64,000 bases of DNA, from NCBI GenBank assembly GCA_021018995.1, contig CM037588.1, positions 141,729,725 through 141,793,724 of the forward strand, written 5' to 3'. Position numbers and translations under genes: made by a program. Below the pieces are notes generated by a model, which was given only the letters and a program-made list of their open reading frames with translations, did not search any database and was not told where the DNA came from. Source of the stretch: Chloranthus sessilifolius. Lineage: Eukaryota; Streptophyta; Magnoliopsida; Chloranthales; Chloranthaceae. Shown piece by piece: positions 56,081 to 64,000 of this stretch (position 1 is its first letter; each line of letters begins with the position of its first letter).

Positions 56081-56484
56081 TAGATAGAGTTGTCGAAAAC
56101 CATCAGTAAAGAATCCCTGCGCGATACCTTTTTGGATGAGCAACTTTTTACCATCCAAGTAGTGGTACCATGGTATGCCAACATCGTAAACTATTTGGCA
56201 ACTGGTAAGATTCGCCCAACCTGGCCCAAACAGGACAGGTATGTATTTTTTTCATGTGTGAAATATTATATTTGGGAGGATCCTGATTTGTTTAAGATAT
56301 GCCTAGACCAGATAATTAGAAAATGTGTGCCTAATGATGACACCCATAATATTTTGTAATTTTGTCATACTTATGCCTGTGGGAATCACTTTGGCAGGAA
56401 GAAAATGACTGTCAAGGTACTACAATCGGGGTTTATTGGCCTTCATTATTCAAAGATGCCCAGAACTTTTGTACGGCTTGGGAA
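56081..56484 (+). pseudogene. Integrase N-terminus, cut by the next insertion
   Basis: WYANIVNYLATG, YYIWEDPDLFKICLDQIIRK and the HHCC finger (CHTYACGNHFGRKKMTVKVL, then ..FKDAQNFCTAW). At 56485 an Athila LTR begins and the integrase stops. The rest of this element should lie beyond the right end of the window. Confidence 0.85.
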
Positions 56485-56879
56485 TGTCAATCAGTGAAAA
56501 TTACCATTTTTCACCTCCTAACCTGACCTTTGATAGACCTTTGAGTTGATTAATAATGTGTCTTGAGTGTGTTTTGTAGTTAGCAATAAATTACAGTCAT
56601 AGTGCAGAAATCGATCCAAGAGTGCCAAGAAGAGACCCGTTGGAGAGCTCCATCAATACAAAACAGCTTCAACATTTGCTCATGCATCCCAAAAGGCCAG
56701 CCATCAAGTAGTTTCAAGGAGCCTCAAAATTCTATGGCAATGGCATGTGTCCAGCTGTGTACACATGGGAGCAAAAGCAGTTGCATTTGATGAAGATTGA
56801 ACCCGTAAAAAGGGCACTCAGTACTGGACAGCTGAGTTCCAACTCCCCAAGTTGTATACAAGTAGTGGAAGCAAAGAAA

Positions 56880-57310
56880 ACAACCTGTCAAGAGGTTTGG
56901 ATGTTGAAGAGCAAGTTGTTGAGAGGTTCTGATGTGAAGAAATGAACCTATCGAGAGGTTCTTTGAACTTGTCAAATGATTTAAACTGAAGCAAACATCC
57001 TGCCAAGTATTGAAGACGATCCTATCGATAGGATGCCTAAAGCCAATCAAGATATCGAGAGGTTCCCTGAACCTACCGAGCAGATGAAAGATGTAGCCAA
57101 CCTGTCGGGACACTGCATTCAGAAGCTGTCGAAGGGATACCTGAAGCTGCACTGAATCACGAGAGGTTGCCATAACCTATCGAGAGGATGGCTAAAGCTA
57201 AAGGAGTAGTTAAGCAGTGAATTGAACCTGTCGAGCAGTTCATCTAAACCTATTGAAGGCTATTTTCAACCTGTCGAATGGAGCAAGAATCACACTCAGA
57301 ACCTATCGAG
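56880..57310. repeat. CCTRTCGAGAGGTT motif array
   Basis: About fourteen variants, e.g. near 56884, 56946, 57018 (CCTATCGATAGGATG), 57052, 57073, 57103, 57127, 57158, 57177, 57226, 57270 and 57301. Several are near-palindromic around TCGA. Confidence 0.88.
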
Positions 57311-57570
57311 AGGTTCTCTGACTGATAAGTGCAAAGCATTCAATGCTCTGCTGCACTTGTCCCAAGGCTATTTAGCTGGTTTGAGGGTATTTTTGGAATA
57401 CAAATAGGCACAAATGTGAACTCTCTAACTACCTCATGTGTGCTCACCCAATTCTAACCAATTCATGGGAACTTCTAAATAAGAAATTAGTCACATCAGC
57501 AGCCCAAAATAACATATTTATTCCCTTTTGTTTTGATTGCCTGAAATAGATCTGAGATAGAGGGGGAGAA

Positions 57571-57580
57571 TATAAATAGA
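57571..57580 (+). promoter_or_regulatory. LTR TATA box
   Basis: TATAAATAGA after a purine-rich stretch, about 1.07 kb upstream of the PBS. A plausible start for the Athila transcript. Confidence 0.55.
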
Positions 57581-58650
57581 GAAGTATAACAGAAGAACCA
57601 TCCAGAGAAGTCTAGAGATCAAATTCGAATTCTCTTTCCCTCCAAAATTCTAGCCTTCTTCCCTCTTCTTCATTCTCTCTTTAGCCCAACTATGGTTGGC
57701 TAAACTCTTGTAGCAGCTAGGATGAGGTAGATCTGTAAAATTGAGAGGTTTGAGAGCTTTATATGAGGATTGTGTGATGCAGAGACTGCAGATCTGAGAA
57801 CAATTTATTGTAAGAGGTATTTGAATCAATAAATTATTAGTTTTAATGATCATTTAAATTTATAGATCTTTTGATTCCATTAGATTCTCCATAGGATTTA
57901 TGTATTTGGGAATGCCAATTCATTTAACTGTAGATCTCTTGATTTCCAACAGCTTTTCCTAGACTTAATGCTCCTGTGGATGCCTGAGCTTGTAGCCTTG
58001 CATCCACAGCATCTGTAGTGGTTTTCCTATTCTAAGTGAAGCCTTTCGATTGAAGGAAATCACCAGGATGATCTATGACCATTGAAGTGGACAGATCATA
58101 GCCTTAAGATCAATTCAACCCTCTAGTTTAGATTAGATTTTTTTCTACCTTGCATATGTGCTTGTAGCCAGATGAAGGATAGCTGTAGATCCATCCCCTG
58201 CATTGATGTTTAACCAATCAATTTTCAGTGAGACCAAATCCCAAGCTGCTAGTCTCCATATTTGATTTTAATTTCTTAAAACCTTTTCTCACTTCTCCAA
58301 ATCTGTTTTCTATTCATCTCTGGATCATATGCATTTAGATTTAATTTTCTATAGTTTAGTTTAAAGTGACAATCCTAAAAACCTCTCCTCTTTCTTTTTC
58401 TTGCTTTGATTCAAGTTAGAATACGTTAGAGTGCCAGATTTGTTCTAGATCTGGAGATTTGCTAAATTCTTTAACACATTTCCCTATGGACAAGCATGTA
58501 CTTACCTTTTAAAACTTGCTGCAATAGCCCTGAATTCTTACAGGCTTGTGCTTTACCTTGGTGTTCAAATTAACTTTTGCTTTGATTTTTCTTTTAGTTT
58601 ACTGTTTTTAAAATCTTAATAATTACAAGGTAAAATAATCAACAAGTTTT

Positions 58651-58667
58651 TGGCACCGCTGTCAGGG
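58651..58667 (+). other. PBS of Athila element (tRNA-Asp)
   Basis: TGGCACCGCTGTCAGGG, six bases after the LTR end. Mismatches to TGGCGCCGTTGCCGGGG suggest decay. Confidence 0.8.
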
Positions 58668-58984
58668 ATCTATGTTTTTAGAATTGGTAGATCTAAGTTT
58701 TTCTTATTTTAGATTTTAGATTTGTAATTATATGTTTAGTGTTTGACTAATTGCTTCTGTAGTTTTTGTAGTTTTTTTGATTTTTACAGATTTAGAGCTA
58801 TGGCTAAGAGGAGAAATTTTAATAAAAGGAGGAGCAAGATGTGCTTGAATTTGCATTTCCTTACTCTTTTACATTTCTAGATCTGTGAATTTTTAGATCT
58901 GCAGTAGTAGATTTTTTTGTGTTTATGTTTATTTATTGAAATCTGTGCTGTAATTTTATGTAATATATATTGTGTGTGTGTGGT

Positions 58985-60567
58985 GTATGTTTTGAAGAAG
59001 AACTCTCAACCCTGAGATTTTACCATTAAATCTTGAAGTTGAGAGGATTCTTAGGTCTAGATAAGCTACACATATACCTGCTGAATCAGAGACTGCTGAA
59101 ATGGGTGAGCAACCTAGATTGTTGAGAGAATATTTTACACCCGATGCATATAATTCTCCTTTCTATATATAATTTCCTGGTGTAGAGGGAAATTATGAGA
59201 TCTAGTCTTCAATAATTCGGATGTTACCTTCTTTTCATGGGTTGAGTAAAGATGACCCATACAAACATTTTGATAAATTTCTTGCTTTGTGTATTACTTT
59301 TAATATTGTTGGTTTGGGGGAGGAAGCCAACAAGCTTAGTCTCTTTTCTTTTTCATTAAAGGACAAAGCCAAAGTCCGGCAGTCTATGCTCCCAACTAGT
59401 AGTATTACCTCTTGGAATGACCTGCAATGTCAATTTCTGGCTAAGTTCTTTCCCATGTCTAGAACAAGTCAATTGAGAAAAAGCATCATATCATTTTCTC
59501 AATTCTCAACTGAAAGCTTCCATGTGGCTTGGGAAAGATTCAAAGAGCTGTTAAGGCAATGTTCCCATCACCAAATTCCTCAATGGCAACTTGTACAAAG
59601 TTTCTATCAAGGAATTAATCTAAAAAGCCAAAATATGGTAGATGCCTCTTGTGGAGGTACTTACCTTCATAAAATAGCTGATGAAGCCTACAAGTTGTTT
59701 GAGGTTATTAGAGAGAATTCAATGCAGCAGGAGACCTTGTCTAGGGACATTGAGATTTCAGCTAAATTGATGAAAGAGAACACAATAAGAGGGAGAATAT
59801 ATGAGGTCAGTGGCTATAATGATTCGGAGAGAAAGGTAGATAGTTTAACTCAGAAGTTTGATAAGTTAATGGGAGCAATGCAGTCTCTAATGGCTGCCAA
59901 CGTGGAAGAGGCATGTCTGATATGTCAGTCTCCCACTCACTCCCTTGAAGAATGTCCCTCTACTGCACAATTTCCAAACCTGGTTATGGAGCATGCTAAT
60001 GCTGCTCAGTTCTTTGGACAACAGCCAGCTATTGGTTATCCATGGAGAAACTACCCCAACCTGAGGTGGAGGTAGGATAATTTTCAAAACCAGCAACAGC
60101 CAATGCCCTATAGAACTGCTCAGCCTTACCAGCAGAATTTCTTCCCAAGGCCCCCATATCAACAGCCTATGGCACAACCAATGGCACAACCTATGCATCA
60201 AAATGCACCAGCCCCAACACCCTCTAGAACACTCTCATTTGAAGAGCAGGCTCTGGCTTCATTACATAACCTGAGCTCTTTGTCTCAAACTGTTAACTCC
60301 CATAGCCAAAGTATTAAGAAGACGGAAGACCATCTTGATCAACTATCCAATACTTTGACTAAGAGAGAAGTGGGAAGACTGCCTAGTCAGCCTATAAACA
60401 ATCCAAAATGGCAGTATATGGTGGGTGAGATTTCTTCATCACATGAAAAAGCTAAATCCATCACCACTTTGAGAAGTGGGAGGCTGGTTGACAATAAGGT
60501 TGGTGTTGAGCCTGATAGGAGTGCAAAAAAAGAGGGAACAACCCATCATGATATGCAGCAGGAGTAG
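58985..60567 (+). pseudogene. Athila gag
   Basis: The N-terminus (LNPEILPLNLEVERILRSR, MGEQPRLLREYF) has TAA/TAG stops. A 284-codon open frame from 59221 follows: MLPSFHGLSKDDPYKHFDKF, WNDLQCQFLAKFFPMSRTSQ and the knuckle CLICQSPTHSLEECP (CX2CX4HX4C). A Gln/Pro-rich tail to 60567 ends with TTLRSGRLVDNK. Gag forms the particle, and the knuckle binds RNA. One stop at 60073 splits the tail. Confidence 0.92.
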
Positions 60568-61500
60568 CATATGAGATATGAGGGGGGTGTTGATGAACCC
60601 TAACAGAAAAATTTAAACAAAAATAAGGAAAAAACTAATGAGATTGCTAAGGCAACAAATGAGAGATCAGTCACTCATTTGACATTTTCTAATGCACTTC
60701 AAGCACCTTCTCCTTTTGTTAAGGGGAATGCTAAAGTTGAGAAAATGATGGAAATATTTAAACAAGTGAAGATCAATTTGCCTTTACTTGATGCAAGCAA
60801 GCAAGTGCCAGCCTATGCTAAATTTTTAAAAGATTTGTGCACACACTAAAGACAATCTAGAAAACACTTATCCAAGGTCTTTTCTACTGAGAAAGTGAAT
60901 CAAGTTTTACCCATTGCAATCCCAATAAAACTTAAGACCCTCGAGTTCCCACAATCTCTTGCATCATTGGGGATCACACCATTGAAAAATCCTTATTAGA
61001 TCTGGGGGCCAGTGTGAATCTACTTCTATATTCAGTATATGAGAAGTTAGGTTTGGGAGAATTGAGGCCCACACATGTGGTATTACAGCTGGCTGACAGA
61101 TCTAAAAGAAGGTCAGTGGGAATGATTGAAGATATGTTGGGGTTGAAAAGTTCTTTTATTCAGTAGATTTTCTGGTTCTTGACATAGAACCAAGCAAGCG
61201 CACTACCACCATTCCTGTAATTTTAGGCAGGCCATTCTTGGCCACTGCCAATGCTTGTATAAAATATAGATCAGGTATAATGGAGGTATCCTTTGGTAAT
61301 ATGAAAGTGAAATTGAATGTCTATAATGCAACAAATCAGCCTCACTTAAATAGTGAGGACTACTTTATGATTGATTTGCTGGATGATCTTGTGGAAGAAA
61401 CTTTACCCAAGCTGCTGCATTGTGATGACATGCTTGATATTTTTAAAATGTTTGGAGTGAAACTGTGGAAGAGAAAGTCCCCACACCTGTGATTCAAGAG
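60568..61500 (+). pseudogene. Athila protease region
   Basis: PLLDASKQVPAYAKFLKDLC then the protease SLLDLGASVNLLLYSVYEKL with the D-L-G-A-S active site, VVLQLADRSKRRSVGMIED and VILGRPFLATANACI. Frameshifts near 60945 and 61140. Confidence 0.88.
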
Positions 61501-61639
61501 GTGAAAACCTTAAATTCTGAAATGGAGCCAGCAAAGTGTCCTCCTTGGAAACCAGCTATGTTACCTCTTCCACCACCTTCTAAGCCACCTTTGTTGCCTT
61601 CACTCATAAGTCCACTTGATGTGGAGCTGAAATAACTCC

Positions 61640-62640
61640 AAGTTTTTAAAGTATGCATTTTTGGGAGCAAATCAGAAGTTACCTGTGATAATTTCTTCTT
61701 CCCTCACTGTAGAGCAAGAAGAACTGTTGTGTGTGTTAAAAAGGCATAAGAGAGTAATAGGTTGGACTATTACTGATCTGGGAAGAATTAATCTTGCAGT
61801 TTGCATGTATAAGATCCACCTAGAAGAGGGTTCCAACCTCTAGGAAGATGCAGAAGAAGCTAAACCCTCATATATAAGAAGTAGTGATGAAGGAAGTGGT
61901 TAAATTGTTAGATGCAGGAGTTATCTATCCCATTTCAGATTCGGAATGGGTTGCACCTACTCAGGTGGTACCTAAAAAATCTAAAATCACTATGGTTAAA
62001 TCAAATTCTGGTGAGCTAATTCCAACCAGGGAGACCACTAGTTGGAGGGTGTGCATTGATTTTAGAAAGCTCAATTCAAAAAATAGAACAGATCATTTTC
62101 CTTTGCCCTTCATAGACCATATTTTGGACAAGTTGGCAGGCAAAGCTTTTTATTACTTTCTTGATGGATACTCTAGGTATAACCAGATTCCTGTGTATCC
62201 AAAAGACCAGGAGAAAAAAACTTTCACATGTCCATTTGACACATTTGCTTATAGGAGGATGCCATTTGGACTGTGCAATGCCCCTGCAACTTTCTTCTCG
62301 GATAGGTATATGTATGCCATCTTTTCGGATATGATTGACCAGTTTTTAGAGATATTCATTGATGATTTCTCTATCTCTGAGAATAATTTTAGCCAGTGCC
62401 TACATCATCTCAGCCTAGTGCTGCAGAGATATGAAGAAACCAACTTGGTTTTGAGTTGGGAAAAGAGTCACTTTATGCTCAATCAAGGCATTGTCCTTGG
62501 CCATGCTGTTTCCCACAGAGGCATAGAGGTTGACCAAGCTAAAATTAATTTGATTGCACATCTGCCCCCACCTAAAACTGTCAAGCAGGTCAGATCCTTT
62601 TTGGGGCATGCTGATTTTTATAGATGATTCATCAAAGATT
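61640..62640 (+). pseudogene. Athila reverse transcriptase
   Basis: The longest frame is 61884-62627: WVAPTQVVPKKSK, WRVCIDFRKLNSKNRTDHFP, YYFLDGYSRYNQIPVYPKDQ, MPFGLCNAPATFF and the catalytic FIDDFSISE. Largely intact. It ends at a TGA inside HADFYR. Confidence 0.93.
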
Positions 62641-63110
62641 TCAATAAAATTTCAAAACCTCTTTATCACTTGCTGTGCCAAGAGGTTTTTTTTGTATTCA
62701 ATGATGAATATCTCACTGCTTTTGAGTTTTTGAAGAGATGTTTAACCTCTGCACCTGTCCTACCAGCCCCTGATTATTCTCTGCCCTTTAAGCTGATGTG
62801 TGATGTATCAGATTTTGTAATTGGTGCAGTTTTGGGGCAGAGAAAGGACAAGTTACCTTGTGTTGTTGCTTATGCAAGCAAGGCAATGATTGATGCTCAG
62901 TTAAATTACACCACAACTGAGAAAGAACTGTTAGCTATTGCCTTTGCTTTGGAAAAGTTCAAGTCTTATATGCTAGGATCTAAGATTTTTATATTCACAG
63001 ACCATTCAGCCCTAAAATATCTTTTGTCTAAAAAGGAAGCCAAACCCAGATTAATCAGATAGATCCTCCTATTACAGGAGTTTGATCTTGAGATTAAAGA
63101 TAAGAAAAGG
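62641..63110 (+). pseudogene. Athila RNase H
   Basis: PDYSLPFKLMCDVSDFVIGA, NYTTTEKELLAIAFALEKFK and IFTDHSALKYLLSKKEAKPR: all three acidic residues are kept. A TAG follows at 63060 before the tail LLQEFDLEI. Confidence 0.93.
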
Positions 63111-64000
63111 GTTAAAAATATGGTTGCTGACCACTTATCTAGGATCCTAGCTGCTGAGTTTGATGGACTGCCTGTCAATGATTCATTTCCAGATGAGCAA
63201 CTTTTTGCTGTCAACATGAGTGTACCTTGGTTTGCAAACATAGTTAATTATCTGGCAGTGGGTAGGACTCCCCCACATTGGAATAAAATAGATAAGGATC
63301 AATTTTTCTCTCAGATCAGATATTATATGTGGGAGGATCCATACCTCTTCAAGAACTGTGCAGACCAGGTTGTGAGAAGGTGTGTACCTGAAAATGAATG
63401 CCACAACATACTAACAATGTGTCATGAATAGGCTTGTGGAGGCCATTTCAGTAGAAACAAGACTGCTATAAAAGGACTTTAAAGTGGATTCTAGTGGCCT
63501 ACTATATTCAAAGATGCATTGTAGCACTGCAGAACCTGTGAAAAATGTCAGAAAATGGGAAGTATTTCTAAAAGAAATTTCATGCCTTTATAGCCCATTC
63601 TTGTAGTTGAATTGTTTGACATTTGGGGGATTGACTTCATGGGTCCTTTCCTTCCTTCTTATGGGTATAATTTTATTCTTGTGGTTGTGGACTATGTGTC
63701 TGAGTGGATTGAAGCCATAGCCGTAAAAACCAATGATCATAGAGTTGTCATCAAGTTCTTGCAAGATAATATTTTCTCTAGGTTTGGTACCCCTGAAGCT
63801 ATCATTAGTGATGGGGGAAGCCATTTCTACAATAGGCATTTTAAAACTACTCTGTCACACACAGAGTTGCCACTCCATACCACCCACAGACCAGTGGGCA
63901 GGTGGAAAGTTCTAATAGAGAGATTAAGCACATTCTAGAGAAAACTGTGAGAGCAGATAGGAAGGATTGGTCCCTGAAGTTGACTTATGCTCTTTGGGCT
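63111..64000 (+). pseudogene. Athila integrase, truncated by window end
   Basis: MVADHLSRI, WFANIVNYLAVGRTPPHW, YYMWEDPYLFKNCADQVVRR and the zinc finger (CHE, stop, ACGGHFSRNK..CRTCEKCQ). The catalytic core has the first Asp in WGIDFMGPF and the second in [15 protein letters not shown]. The third acidic residue ([12 protein letters not shown] block) lies after a frameshift near 63870. Continues beyond 64000. Confidence 0.92.

Larger units (their letters stand above)
56485..58644 (+). repeat. 5' LTR of Athila element
   Basis: 2160 bp, TG..CA. It contains a CCTRTCGAGAGGTT array (56880-57310) and a TATA word. The last bases AATCAACA precede the PBS. Confidence 0.85.
56485..64000 (+). mobile_element. 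Athila element, running off the window
   Basis: LTR 56485-58644, PBS, gag, protease, RT, RNase H and integrase in order on the plus strand. The LTR start (TGTCAATCAGTGAAAA) aligns with that of the nested element at 21932 (TGTTAAGACCTGAAAA). It is inserted in the integrase of the preceding element. The 3' part and 3' LTR are outside the window. Each domain has a few stops or frameshifts. Confidence 0.93.

Overview
The window is from a large, repeat-rich flowering-plant nuclear genome. It holds plant LTR retrotransposon lineages (Tat/Ogre, Athila, Tekay/Del chromovirus), a CACTA transposon end, an S-domain receptor-kinase remnant and AT-rich spacers. I cannot name the species. I found no intact host gene. 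Nearly all coding sequence is retrotransposon-derived and broken by stops and frameshifts, many of them CAG/CAA/CGA/TGG changed to TAG/TAA/TGA, as expected from methyl-cytosine decay.

Layout. 1-1.16 kb: remnant of a Tekay-type LTR (minus). 2.44-2.69 kb: one CACTA terminus with subterminal repeats, followed to about 5.5 kb by minus-strand exon-like fragments, one clearly a plant beta-galactosidase (GH35) and one RRM-like. 7.2-8.7 kb: receptor-kinase pseudogene whose introns hold SINE-like sequences and a MITE with a 9-bp target duplication. 9.19-33.71 kb: a very large Tat/Ogre element on the minus strand, with gag, protease, RT, two RNase H domains and a truncated integrase. It also carries two plus-strand (antisense) accessory genes: a multi-exon plant mobile domain (PMD) gene and a fragment of a second one. 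A complete but internally deleted Athila-type element (15305-21932, duplication CTCGA) sits in a PMD intron. 33.71-35.76 kb: fused LTR/internal remnants of another chromovirus-like element. 35.76-39.66 kb: the 3' end of a plus-strand Athila-like element. 40.37-56.48 kb: a second element of that LTR family, split in its 5' LTR by a complete Tekay chromovirus (41269-52180, duplication TTATT). The Tekay element carries an uninterrupted antisense ORF. 56.48-64 kb: an Athila element inserted in the integrase of the previous one and running off the window.

The most interesting pattern has two parts. First, almost every element family here has its own short palindromic or inverted-repeat word, repeated many times in its LTR or terminal DNA. 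The clearest is a palindrome with 12-bp arms, found about 12 times and only in the non-coding parts of the Tat/Ogre element. Second, two unrelated Ty3/gypsy lineages both carry an antisense accessory gene that starts just inside the 3' LTR and points away from it, so that the motif-bearing U3 is the sequence upstream of that gene. A self-regulatory or anti-silencing role is my inference and is untested.
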